Counted from the first letter of the stretch, positions 7,674 through 21,618 are shown. The stretch is 64,000 nt of DNA from Allochromatium vinosum DSM 180 (GCF_000025485.1 NC_013851.1:611001-675000), one strand, 5' to 3'. Notes: a model not told the origin generated them from the letters alone. Made by a program: numbers and translations.

Positions 7674-8223
7674 CTTCAACGATCCGAGCGGATTGCTCGC
7701 GGCCGAAGCCGCAAAGCTGGCGGGCAAGCTCGGAGAGGCCGTCGACGATTATGCCCAAGGAGGGTACGGTCGACAGTTTGCGCAAGCCGTGCAAGATGGC
7801 GATACTTCGGCTGCCTTGACCTATTTTGCAGCGAGCTTCTTGTCAATTGGGATGACGGTGGAGAGCGGTGGTTCAAGCTCTGCATTGAGAGGTGTTGCGC
7901 AATCTGCGGCAAAGGGGATGCCGCTTGTTGGCGGAGGGGCCAAACTGGAGAACCTGACCGCGCAAGAGATTGCGCGCATTCAGAATGCAGCGAATCGAAC
8001 CGGAACGGAAATTTCGGTTGTGGGAAGTCGGGCGAAAGGGACGCCTGGGCCTCTCTCTGATTGGGACTACGTTGTACCGGAGGCTACTGGTAGCCGCACG
8101 ATTCATAGTTTGCGCAGCTCGTTGCCGGAGGGACCTAGATCATTGGGTGAGCCACGTAATCAGGATTTCTTCCGCTCTCTGGTCGATCCCACCAAACCGT
8201 TTATCACCTTTACGCCTCAATGA
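7674..8223 (+). CDS. Beheaded RHS tip with nucleotidyltransferase-like toxin domain
   Basis: Immediately after the IS3-type end the frame reads FNDPSGL, the RHS core/tip junction motif, so the core has been cut away exactly here. No RHS core precedes it, and the first start-like codon is TTG at 7693 (176 aa). The first roughly 90 residues are Ala/Gly-rich linker-like sequence. The C-terminal part has VVGSRAKGTPGPLSDWDYVV at about residues 108-129. This is the GS...D.D pattern of polymerase-beta-type nucleotidyltransferases, with the two metal-binding aspartates. As a polymorphic toxin it could modify RNA or protein by nucleotide transfer; that is inference. It is probably a silent cassette. 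The stop overlaps the next ATG (ATGA). Confidence 0.65.
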
Positions 8224-8525
8224 ATGGTGTTGAAATGACCAATGAAGTCCAATTGCTGAGTCGTCCGATTAATTTTGCGGTGGTTCAATTGCCAGAAAGA
8301 AAGTCGCCTGGTGTTGTTGTTCAAGGCGACACATTGCATGCGCTGAAGCAACAAATCAGTGAAATGGCTCGTCTGCTTGCATCGAAAGACTTGGAAGATT
8401 TGGAATCAGAGATCGAGGATATGCAGGAAGTGTTGACGGAAGCGTTAACGCATTACGAAAAAATCTGTTCTGAGCGGGGCATAGCCTTGCCATATACCGA
8501 CTTGTCAAGTCCCCGGAGATTATAG
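8220..8525 (+). CDS. DUF6959-like small protein, putative immunity partner, 3' end altered
   Basis: The frame encodes 101 aa and overlaps the previous stop by 4 bp. A second ATG at 8235 (MTNEVQLLSRPINFAVVQLP) may be the real start. The block LLSRPINFAVVQLPERKSPGVVVQGDTL matches my recall of the DUF6959 family, small bacterial proteins of unknown function. A helical C-terminal half follows. The last eight codons (from 8502) are encoded by the end of the inverted IS3-type element, which starts at 8503, so the native C-terminus has been replaced. Its position after a toxin-like tip suggests immunity; there is no direct evidence. Confidence 0.6.
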   Translation: MNGVEMTNEVQLLSRPINFAVVQLPERKSPGVVVQGDTLHALKQQISEMARLLASKDLEDLESEIEDMQEVLTEALTHYEKICSERGIALPYTDLSSPRRL

Positions 8526-8679
8526 ACACGTTTCTTGAAGCGTTCAGGGCGTTTGTCGCGCCAGTCCTTGAGTGCCTGGATTGGAGCGATGTGGCCGATG
8601 GCTTTCTGCGAAATGTGTTGATTATAGACCTGAACAGAGCGCTCGATGGTCTGGGCCAGCGTCTCGGCGGCGTCAAAGG

Positions 8680-10098
8680 CATCTCATTACACACATGTTC
8701 ATAAGTCATGAGATTCCCTGGCGTATTTGATCCCGGCGGCCACGTCTCTGATGCGCTGCAGACCGAGCCAAATGGTCTTCACACCGGGCTCGCCATCGCC
8801 CTTGCGTCCGAGAAAACCGCCCTGGCGGGCGATCAAGCGCAGCACGTCGTTGAGTCGTGGAGGCGACTTGGGTACGGGCTTCTTGGCCAGGATGTAGGTC
8901 GCTTGCCACTCTTCGGGTTCAAACAACAGCGACGCCTCCAGGTCTGGCACGGTACGCCCCAGACGCATCAGTCGGGCGATGCGCCATCCCACCACCAGAA
9001 ACAGCGCGAAGGCGCGCTCCAGGCGCGCGACGGTGCCCAGTTGCAGGGCCTCGACACGACAGCCTTCCTTGAGCACCAAAAACAGCCGTTCGATTTCCCA
9101 GCGCGCCCGGTACCACTCGATCAGTTCGACGACGGTCGCGAGCGTCTCCGCCGTGCGGTTGGTCAGCAGACGCCATTCAATCGGTTTGACGCCCTTGGGA
9201 GCCTCCATTTCACGGGCGATCACACAGGTGACCTCAAGGTGACCGTGGCGCCGATCCGAGAGCGTGACGCCTCTGGCATAGAGTTGCTGACGCACCTCTC
9301 GGGCCTGACGTCCGCGACCGGGCGGCCGGGTGAAGCGCACCGTCCCAAGTGGCTTGGTCTCCAGCACATGCGCCCACAGCTTCCGGCCCTCGCCACCGGG
9401 CAACGCGCGGTTATGCTTGGCGCGCAACAGCCAATCGGCGGGGGTTGCCAAATCCCGCGCGCGCACCATCAGGTCCAGTATGTCGGCCTCACGATCGGCC
9501 ACATAGACCAGGCGGGTGTCGGGCAACTCCCTGGCCAGGTCCGCGACCCGTTCATAGCCTTCTTTCCAGCGCACACTCTCGGGGCCTCCCGGACGCTGGC
9601 CGTCGGCGTCTTTTGGCTCGCGGGCCCACATCCAGGCATCCAGGACACCCAACGGTTCGCGCTCGGGCGTCACCGCGTAGGTCGGATGCAGGTACATCCC
9701 GCGCTGGGCCTCGTAGCTCAAGGGACCAAGTCCTTTGATCGTCTGGCCGTTGAAGTCCAGCTCCGTGGTGTCCTGCAGACACAGCACCACCGGATAGGCC
9801 GCCATGCGCCTCTGCGTGCACTGACGATGCGGCTCCAGAATGTCGAGCCAGTCGTAGCGTTCACTGCCGAGAAACCGATAGGCCGCCTGCGTCTCCGCCC
9901 AGCCGTTGCAGGCCCCCGGAATACTCGCCGTCGGATGCTCGGCCAGGCGCTCGATCAAGTGGATCGCACGCCGGTCGCGGCGCGTGTCGCCCAGATCAAT
10001 CGAGGCCAATTCTTCCGACGCCCAGCCCATCGTGTGCTCCAACATGTCTCAGAAAAACAGTTCTCTATCGTACACCCAGAGTTCTGTGTAATGGGATG
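8680..10098 (-). mobile_element. IS4-family insertion sequence, copy B
   Basis: The element is 1,419 bp, the same length and ends as copy A but inverted. It is flanked by the 9-bp target duplication CGTCAAAGG at 8671-8679 and 10099-10107. It is inserted inside the right IS3-type remnant, so it arrived after that remnant. Confidence 0.95.
8699..10045 (-). CDS. IS4-family (Tn5-like) transposase, copy B
   Basis: This 448-aa DDE transposase has the same catalytic layout as copy A: D in LCLQDTTELDF, D in VADREADI, and the YRARWEIERLFLVLK box with the catalytic Glu. The protein is intact. Residues 1 to about 228 are identical to copy A. After GGEG the two proteins differ at roughly one residue in ten, with the difference concentrated between residues about 230 and 300. 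That sharp change in identity suggests recombination between diverged IS copies. Confidence 0.95.
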   Translation of the reverse strand: MLEHTMGWASEELASIDLGDTRRDRRAIHLIERLAEHPTASIPGACNGWAETQAAYRFLGSERYDWLDILEPHRQCTQRRMAAYPVVLCLQDTTELDFNGQTIKGLGPLSYEAQRGMYLHPTYAVTPEREPLGVLDAWMWAREPKDADGQRPGGPESVRWKEGYERVADLARELPDTRLVYVADREADILDLMVRARDLATPADWLLRAKHNRALPGGEGRKLWAHVLETKPLGTVRFTRPPGRGRQAREVRQQLYARGVTLSDRRHGHLEVTCVIAREMEAPKGVKPIEWRLLTNRTAETLATVVELIEWYRARWEIERLFLVLKEGCRVEALQLGTVARLERAFALFLVVGWRIARLMRLGRTVPDLEASLLFEPEEWQATYILAKKPVPKSPPRLNDVLRLIARQGGFLGRKGDGEPGVKTIWLGLQRIRDVAAGIKYARESHDL

Positions 10099-10211
10099 CG
10101 TCAAAGGCTCTGCGGGGTTTCTTGTCTGTCATGCTCGTCTGTACTCAGGGGACTCATGGCCCCTATCGAGGTGTCCAGAATTATTGGACCATGACAGTCC
10201 ATTCGGCTACT

Positions 10212-11099
10212 TTAACCTACCGCCTCATCGATCCGATTGACGTCCACCGCCACGCTCAGATCATGCTGCCCGCCCCCATAGAAGATCCCGCGTAGCGGCG
10301 TGACATCCTGGAAATCGCGCCCGATGGCCGTGGTGATGTGCTGCTCGACCGGAATGCAGTCGTTGGTCGGATCGAAGTCGATCCAGCCATGATCCGGCAC
10401 CAGCACCGAGAACCAGGCATGCGAGGCGTCCGCGCCCTGAAGCTTGACCTGACCCGGCGGCGGCAGGGTCTCCAGATAGCCGCTCACATAGCGCGCCGCC
10501 AGTCCCAGCCCGCGCAGTCCCGAGATGGCGATATGCGCGAAATCCTGACAGACCCCCCGACGCTGGCGCATCACCTCGGCCACCGGCGTGGCGACCGTGG
10601 TCGCGGTCGGGTCGTACTCGATCTCGCGATGGATGCGGGTCATCAGATCCAGCGTCGCCTCCAGGATCGGTCGCCCAGGCGTGAAGGAGACGGCGGCGAA
10701 GGCGCGCGCCTCGTCATCGAGCGGCACCTGAGGCGAGGGCAGGGTGAAGATGCGCGCATCGCTCATCAGCCCATCGCCGCGATCGTAGAGCCGTTCGAGC
10801 ACCAGTTCCCAGGGTGTGGTGCGCTCGGGGGGCGGTGTGGGCACGGGCATGATCTCGACCTCGCTCACAGCCGTGACCTCCAGTGCGCGATGCGCCTGCT
10901 GGATCGAGAAATAACTGACCCGATTGCCGAAGAAGTCCTCGTGCTCGCGGCTGACCGCCGGCCAGGGATCGACGCGCAGACTGGTGCTCAGGCAGCGCTG
11001 GGCACGGGTGTCGATCGGCTTGAGGTGCGCGATGCTGTGACAGAGCGAGACCGGATCGGCATAGTCATAGCGGGTCACATGCTGGACCTTGTATCTCAT
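10212..11099 (-). CDS. Transglutaminase-like cysteine protease family protein
   Basis: This 295-aa protein has the bacterial transglutaminase N-terminal beta region (MRYKVQHVTRYDYADPV) and a papain-like transglutaminase core. The catalytic triad is readable: Cys184 in GVCQDFAH, His227 in DASHAWFSV, and Asp near residue 242 in WIDFDPTND. It overlaps the upstream ATP-grasp/alpha-E gene by 4 bp (11096-11099), so the two are co-translated. Comparative genomics literature links this trio (circularly permuted ATP-grasp, alpha-E, transglutaminase) to a putative peptide-synthesis/processing system; no product is established. The stop is only about 16 bp from the IS3-type remnant, so any further 3' partner may have been lost. 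Confidence 0.9.
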   Translation of the reverse strand: MRYKVQHVTRYDYADPVSLCHSIAHLKPIDTRAQRCLSTSLRVDPWPAVSREHEDFFGNRVSYFSIQQAHRALEVTAVSEVEIMPVPTPPPERTTPWELVLERLYDRGDGLMSDARIFTLPSPQVPLDDEARAFAAVSFTPGRPILEATLDLMTRIHREIEYDPTATTVATPVAEVMRQRRGVCQDFAHIAISGLRGLGLAARYVSGYLETLPPPGQVKLQGADASHAWFSVLVPDHGWIDFDPTNDCIPVEQHITTAIGRDFQDVTPLRGIFYGGGQHDLSVAVDVNRIDEAVG

Positions 11100-13681
11100 A
11101 CGGGCACCTCGGCGACGCGAGACAACAGACTGTGCGGCTGCTCCTCATGCCGGAAGTATTGGGCGGTGATGGCGTCCGACAGGGCGGCGAGCTGGAGGTT
11201 CAGGTCGGCCAGCATCTCGGCGAGCCGGGCGCGCTGCTGGCCAGTCTCGTCGACCTGGATGAGCTGATTGATCTCGGCCAGACGGATGTCGGTCAGGCTC
11301 TTGAGCGCGAGCTTCTCGGCCGGCGTGCGTCCGACGGCCAGATCACCGCGCGGCAGCTCAGTCACCAGCCGCCCGAGCATGGCGAGCTGATAGGCCAGGG
11401 CGCGTGGATTGCCTTCGTCCTGGAACACCAGATCGAGCAGGGCGCCGACGCGCGTCCCGCCCCGATAGCGGCGCCGGTAGGTGATGGTGCTGTCGGTGAC
11501 GCCCAGCACCGCCTCGATCAGCATGTTTTCGTCAGCCTCGCCGGCGACCGGCACCAGGGTCGAGCGCAGCAGGCTGGCCGTGGTCGCGCCCCGCTCCAGT
11601 CGGCGTCCGGTCTCCAGGAAGTGCCAGCCCTCGTTGTGGGTCATGTTCTCCTGGGTCAGACCGGAGAAGGCCACCAGCGATGTCACCAGCGGGTCGAGTT
11701 CGTCGAGTGCCTGCGAGAGCACGCGCGGCGGATGATCGGCCAGACTGGCCTGAAGCGCCTCGATGTCGCCGATGATGCGCCAGGTGTCGGCCGAGAGCCG
11801 GTCGCGCACCGAATAGGCGGCTTGACCCAGCGCCTCCAGCGTCTGCGGCAGACTGCCGACCAGACTGCGATCCGAGATCAGTGCCAGCAGCTCCGGAACC
11901 GGATCGTTCAGGCGTTCCTCGGCGCCGGGACCGAGAAAACCGGGGAAGGTCTGGGTCTGCTGGGTCAGCGCCTCCAGCAAGGCGCGCAGACAGGACGAAC
12001 TGGCCGGCGAGAGCGGATAGTCACTGCGTTCGGCGTACTTGAAGATGGTGACGCGCAGCAGGCGCACCAGCCCCTCGGCGCGCTCGGCATAGCGTCCGAT
12101 CCAGAACAGATTGTCGGCCACGCGACTGGAGACGGCGCTCTCCTGGACCACGGCCGGAGTGATCTCGGAGAGCGGGAGCAGGGTCTCCTGACGCTCGGGT
12201 TCGGAGGCCAGCACCCAGACGTCCTTGCCGAGTCCGCCGAGCTGACCCGACAGGGGCAGGGCGGCTTCGGGCGTCGAATGCACCCGACCCAGTCCGCCCG
12301 GCATCACCGCATAGCCTTCTTCCTCAGCGATCAGGAAGGTGCGCAGGGTCGTCGGTCGCGGTTCGAGCTGACGGCCGATCAGGGCCGGCGCGGTCGCCGG
12401 CACGACCGGCTCCTGGGCGATGTAGCGGCGCGGATGCGTCTCGATGGCGCGCACCAGCCGCGCGCGCGCCTCCGGTGCCAGTGTGCCCGGCTGGATCGGC
12501 GTCGGATCGAGTGCCGGATGGACCGGGCGGACGATGAGCCGGTCGAGGTCGTCGAGTACGCGCACCCGCGACTCGGGGTCGCCGCACCACCAGGTCGGGG
12601 TGTCGGACAGTGCCAGTTCCTCGCCCAGCAGGTGCTGACAGAGCGCCGGCAGAAACGCCTTGAGCGCCGGATGCTCCAGCACCCCGCTGCCGAGCGCGTT
12701 GGCCAGGGTGACATTGCCCAGACGCGCCGCCTGGACCAGTCCGGGAATGCCGAGCAGCGAATCCTCGCGCAGCTCCAGCGGATCGCACCAGACGTCGTCG
12801 AGCCGGCGCAGCACGGCGTCGATGCGCTCCAGGCGTCCGAGCGTGCGCAGCCAGAGCGCGCCGTCGCGCACCGACAGATCCGCGCCCTGCACCAGGGTGT
12901 AGCCCAGATAGTTGGCCAGATAGGCGTGCTCGAAATAGGCTTCGTTGCGCGGACCGGGCGTGAGCACCACCACGCGCGGTTCTTCGCCGTGCTGGGGCGC
13001 GAGCCGTGTCAGCGTGCGGCGCATCGAACGGAAGAACCCGGCCAGCCGATGGACGTGCGAGTCGCGAAACACGCTCGGCAGCACGCGCGAGAGCACCACG
13101 CGGTTCTCCAGCGCATAGCCGGCGCCCAAGGGGGTCTGGGTGCGGTCGCTGATGACCTGCCAGCGCCCATCGGGCCGGCGGGTCAGATCGGCGGCGTAAT
13201 GGACCAGGGGGCGACCGCCGATGCAGTCCACGCCCCGACAGGGCAGCAGATAGCCCGGATGACCGTCGATCAGCTCAGCCGGGATCAGCTCCAGCCGGAC
13301 CAGATCACGGGGGCCATAGAGATCGCGCAGGATCAGGTTGAGCAGCTCGGCGCGCTGGATCAGACCGCGTTCCAGCTCGGCCCATTCGTCGCTGCGGATC
13401 AGCAGCGGCAGCAGATCCAGCTCCCAGGGGCGCGACATGCCGCGCGGGTCGCCGTGCGGATTGTAGGTGACGCCATTGTCGCGGATCAGGCGCCGGGACT
13501 CGCCCCAGCGCTCCTCGATCCCGGCCGGGCCGAGCGTGCGCAGTGCATCGAGCAGATACTGCCAGTGCGCACGCACCTCGCCCTCGGGCGTGCGCATCTC
13601 GTCGTAACAATCGGGCAAGGGGGCGTAGGCGTCGACCAGACCCGGTTGGTCAGGGAGCGACGCCAGCTCGGGTGGAGACAT
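11096..13681 (-). CDS. Circularly permuted ATP-grasp / alpha-E domain fusion protein
   Basis: This 861-aa protein fuses two modules that are often separate genes. Residues about 30-480 match the circularly permuted type 2 ATP-grasp family (ERWGESRRLIRDNGVTYN, NLILRDLYG, TPGPRNEAYFEHAYLA). ATP-grasp enzymes join carboxylates to amines, so peptide-bond formation is the expected chemistry. From about residue 515 (VADNLFWIGRYAERAEGLVR) to the end is the alpha-helical alpha-E domain. There is no signal peptide, so it should be cytoplasmic. The 4-bp overlap with the transglutaminase gene implies a joint pathway. The substrate is unknown. Confidence 0.9.
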   Translation of the reverse strand: MSPPELASLPDQPGLVDAYAPLPDCYDEMRTPEGEVRAHWQYLLDALRTLGPAGIEERWGESRRLIRDNGVTYNPHGDPRGMSRPWELDLLPLLIRSDEWAELERGLIQRAELLNLILRDLYGPRDLVRLELIPAELIDGHPGYLLPCRGVDCIGGRPLVHYAADLTRRPDGRWQVISDRTQTPLGAGYALENRVVLSRVLPSVFRDSHVHRLAGFFRSMRRTLTRLAPQHGEEPRVVVLTPGPRNEAYFEHAYLANYLGYTLVQGADLSVRDGALWLRTLGRLERIDAVLRRLDDVWCDPLELREDSLLGIPGLVQAARLGNVTLANALGSGVLEHPALKAFLPALCQHLLGEELALSDTPTWWCGDPESRVRVLDDLDRLIVRPVHPALDPTPIQPGTLAPEARARLVRAIETHPRRYIAQEPVVPATAPALIGRQLEPRPTTLRTFLIAEEEGYAVMPGGLGRVHSTPEAALPLSGQLGGLGKDVWVLASEPERQETLLPLSEITPAVVQESAVSSRVADNLFWIGRYAERAEGLVRLLRVTIFKYAERSDYPLSPASSSCLRALLEALTQQTQTFPGFLGPGAEERLNDPVPELLALISDRSLVGSLPQTLEALGQAAYSVRDRLSADTWRIIGDIEALQASLADHPPRVLSQALDELDPLVTSLVAFSGLTQENMTHNEGWHFLETGRRLERGATTASLLRSTLVPVAGEADENMLIEAVLGVTDSTITYRRRYRGGTRVGALLDLVFQDEGNPRALAYQLAMLGRLVTELPRGDLAVGRTPAEKLALKSLTDIRLAEINQLIQVDETGQQRARLAEMLADLNLQLAALSDAITAQYFRHEEQPHSLLSRVAEVPV

Positions 13682-13756
13682 GGGATGGGACTCGTTCGGG
13701 GCGCGGAGCGACGATTAGACACGTCATCCGGGAGGCTTGCAAGGCGGGCGAGTCCG

Positions 13757-14659
13757 TCATCGCGTCTCAGGATGCGCCATGACGTCGAGCGCGCCGCGTC
13801 CCGCCCAGTCGCGCGCGAACTGCCAGGCGGTACGTCCGCCGCGCGCGCCCCGGCGCAGCGCCCATTGCAACGCGGCGCGTTCGATCGGCTCCCAGTCGGA
13901 CTCGGTACGCGGGGTCTCCGTCGGCGCGAGACGCTCGACCCAGTGGCGCACCACCTCCAGATACTGTGCCTGACCGAAGGGATGGAAGGAGATCCACAGC
14001 CCGAACCGATCCGAGAGCGAGATCTTTTCCTCGACCGCCTCGCCGTGATGCAGCTCGCCGTCCTGGATGCGCGAATCACGGTTGTCGGCATGGAACTCGG
14101 GCAGCAGATGCCGGCGGTTGGAGGTGGCATAGATGAGCAGATTCTCGGGCGTGGACGCAATCGAACCTTCGAGCGCGGCCTTGAGCGCCTTGTAGCCTGA
14201 CTCGCTGGCCTCGAACGACAGATCGTCGCAGAAGAGGATGAAACGCTCGGGTCGGTCGCGGATCAGATCCAGGATGTCCGGCAGTGCGACCAGATCGTCC
14301 TTGTCGACTTCGATCAGGCGCAGCCCCGCGTCGCGATAGGCATTGAAGATGGCCTTGACCAGCGATGACTTGCCGGTGCCGCGCGCGCCCCACAGCAGGA
14401 CGTTGTTGGCGCCACGGCCGGCGAGGAACTGGCGTGTGTTGCGCTCGATCTCGGTGGCCTGACGCTCCAGACAGCGCAGATCGGTGAGCGCCAGCCGATG
14501 CGGCGCGCGCACCGGCTGCAACCAGCCGCGCCCGGCCTCGCGGCGCCAGCGAAAGGCCTGGGCCGACCAGTCCGCCGGCGCGCTCGTCGGTGGCAGCAGA
14601 CGCTCCAGTTGATCGATGATTCGGTCCAGTCGGTCGGTCAAAGCGGGGGTGAGTGTCAT
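13757..14659 (-). CDS. DUF815 family AAA ATPase
   Basis: This 300-aa protein is a single-domain AAA-type ATPase of the DUF815 family. Walker A is GARGTGKS at residues 91-98 in LLWGARGTGKSSLVKAIF, Walker B is ILFCDDLSF near residue 145, and sensor-like LLIYATSNRRHLLPEF follows. The C-terminus has the typical ARGGRTAWQFARDW box. Members are cytoplasmic; their client process is not established. It lies on the same strand as its neighbours, 75 bp upstream of the ATP-grasp gene and 61 bp from the UvrA-like gene, so it may be transcribed with either. Confidence 0.9.
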   Translation of the reverse strand: MTLTPALTDRLDRIIDQLERLLPPTSAPADWSAQAFRWRREAGRGWLQPVRAPHRLALTDLRCLERQATEIERNTRQFLAGRGANNVLLWGARGTGKSSLVKAIFNAYRDAGLRLIEVDKDDLVALPDILDLIRDRPERFILFCDDLSFEASESGYKALKAALEGSIASTPENLLIYATSNRRHLLPEFHADNRDSRIQDGELHHGEAVEEKISLSDRFGLWISFHPFGQAQYLEVVRHWVERLAPTETPRTESDWEPIERAALQWALRRGARGGRTAWQFARDWAGRGALDVMAHPETR

Positions 14660-14720
14660 CTAGGTATCCGAACTGATTGCAAGGTGATTCAGGGTGTCAA
14701 GGCAAAGACAGTCTGCGCGG

Positions 14721-20351
<5,631 letters not shown>

Positions 20352-20404
20352 CGTCCCGACCCGGAGGGCTTGAAGACGCTATGTATGGTGCGTCACGTCG
20401 TGCT

Positions 20405-20683
20405 TCAAACGCTCAGGGGCTGCGTCAGGCGCTCCAGCTCGGCCAGATGCGCAAGCGCGTGCAGGCGATCCGTGCCGCACATCGCCAGACTGGGCTTGAG
20501 CGAGCCGCAGACGCGCGGTCGCTCGGGCCGGCCGAAGAGCCGACAGGTCAGATCCGGGTTCAGCTGCACGCAGGCGACATCGGCCGGCTTGCCGTGGGGC
20601 ATGCCGGGGATGGGACTGGTGATCGAGGCGGCGATGCAGCAGGCGGCGCAGCCGGGGCGGCAGGTGACGGTATCGGTGTCCAA
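20405..20683 (-). CDS. YkgJ-family cysteine cluster protein
   Basis: This is a small (about 92 aa) cytoplasmic protein with the conserved cysteine layout CRPGCAACC near the N-terminus, then CVQLNPDLTCRLFGRPERPRVC and a final MCG. That pattern is typical of the YkgJ/UPF0153 family, predicted to bind zinc or an Fe-S cluster; the function is unknown. I place the start at the TTG (20683) two bases after the stop of psd, because homologues begin shortly before the first Cys. An ATG at 20752 would give 115 aa but overlap psd by 68 bp with low-complexity sequence. It probably forms an operon with psd. Confidence 0.75.
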   Translation of the reverse strand: MDTDTVTCRPGCAACCIAASITSPIPGMPHGKPADVACVQLNPDLTCRLFGRPERPRVCGSLKPSLAMCGTDRLHALAHLAELERLTQPLSV

Positions 20684-20684
20684 C

Positions 20685-21584
20685 TCAGTGTCCGTGCCCC
20701 GCCGCTTTGGCGTCGAGGCGCGTTCCGATCCGCTGTCCGAGTCGGACCACATCCCCCGGTGTCAGCCCGGATTCCCACTCGGCCTGACCCGGCGGCAGGA
20801 GCAGGATCACGGTCGAGCCGAGGTTGAAGCGTCCCATCTCCGCGCCGCGCTCCAGACGGATACATTGGTCGTCGACCTCATAATCCCAGCGTTGCGGCTC
20901 CAGGCCCGAATGCGGCGGCGTGACCTCGCCGGCCCAGACGGTTTCGATGCCGCCGACGAAGATGGCGCCGACCAGGATCATCGCGACCGGACCGATCTCC
21001 GTCTCGAAGCGACAGACCAGACGCTCGTTGCGCGCAAACAGGTTGGGCACACCCGCCGCTGTGACGGCATTGACGCTGAAGAGCCGACCCGGCACATGGA
21101 TCATCTGATCGAGCCGTCCGTCGAGCGGCATGTGGATGCGATGATAGTCGCGTGGTGAGAGATAGATGGTCGCAAAGCGCCCGCCCTCGAAGGGGTGGAG
21201 TTCGCCGGGCGCGAGCGCGAGCAGCGACTCGACGCTGTAGTCGCGTCCCTTGGCCTGGATCAGCCGGCCGGATTCGATGGGGCCGATCTGGCTGATGGCG
21301 CCGTCGACCGGGCAGAGAATGGCGGCGGGGTCCGGATCGAGCGGACGGGCGTCGGGCCGCAGTGCGCGGGTGAAGAAGGCGTTGAAGCTCGGATAGGCGT
21401 CCAGGTCCGGCTCCTGCGCCAGACTCATGTCGATGCGATACGTCCGCGCGAACCGGCGGATGATCAGGCGCTTGAGTGGCGGCCACTGGAGGCGCGCCAG
21501 CCGGTACATGCGCTCGGACAGCCAGCGCTGGGGGATGAGGTGTTGCAGGGCGATGAAGAGCCGGTTGGCGAGCGTGCGTGACAT
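20685..21584 (-). CDS. psd: Phosphatidylserine decarboxylase proenzyme
   Basis: This 299-aa protein decarboxylates phosphatidylserine to phosphatidylethanolamine at the inner membrane. The self-processing motif is LGST in RFNLGSTVILL near the C-terminus; cleavage between Gly and Ser creates the pyruvoyl group on the alpha subunit. Other family landmarks are YPSFNAFFTRALRPDARP, CPVDGAIS, and YLSPRDYHRIHMP with the catalytic His. I start at the ATG giving MSRTLANRLF (21584) because the upstream 19 residues to 21641 look like intergenic sequence containing a CACAAAG repeat. Confidence 0.95.
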   Translation of the reverse strand: MSRTLANRLFIALQHLIPQRWLSERMYRLARLQWPPLKRLIIRRFARTYRIDMSLAQEPDLDAYPSFNAFFTRALRPDARPLDPDPAAILCPVDGAISQIGPIESGRLIQAKGRDYSVESLLALAPGELHPFEGGRFATIYLSPRDYHRIHMPLDGRLDQMIHVPGRLFSVNAVTAAGVPNLFARNERLVCRFETEIGPVAMILVGAIFVGGIETVWAGEVTPPHSGLEPQRWDYEVDDQCIRLERGAEMGRFNLGSTVILLLPPGQAEWESGLTPGDVVRLGQRIGTRLDAKAAGHGH

Positions 21585-21618
21585 GCGATTGTCCTGCCAG
21601 GGAAAAAGCGTCTTTGAA

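Larger units (their letters stand above)
8503..10196 (-). mobile_element. Internally deleted IS3-type element, right copy (inverted, split by IS4-family copy B)
   Basis: Read on the minus strand this is the same 266-bp element as 7409-7673, with the same fusion of a transposase start and C-terminus and therefore the same internal deletion. Here the end is better preserved: KKRVYNLRGLD, the usual C-terminus of such transposases, runs to TGTCAAGTCC at 8503. It is interrupted by the IS4-family element at 8680-10098 with a 9-bp duplication. Together with the left copy it brackets the nucleotidyltransferase/DUF6959 cassette in inverted orientation. Confidence 0.75.

Noticed and set aside
8356-8709. 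Minus-strand open frame running from the IS4-family end through the IS3-type remnant
   Set aside because: It starts at the same IS-end ATG as at 2990 but reads the transposase remnant in the wrong frame; no protein similarity.
7409-10196. The inverted IS3-type pair as an intact composite transposon
   Set aside because: Both elements are internally deleted and no target duplication flanks the whole unit, so it is not a functional composite transposon on its own.
11132-14200. Long plus-strand open frame (over 1,000 codons) antisense to the ATP-grasp/alpha-E gene
   Set aside because: High-GC shadow of a well-supported minus-strand gene; composition Arg/Gly/Gln-rich with no domain.
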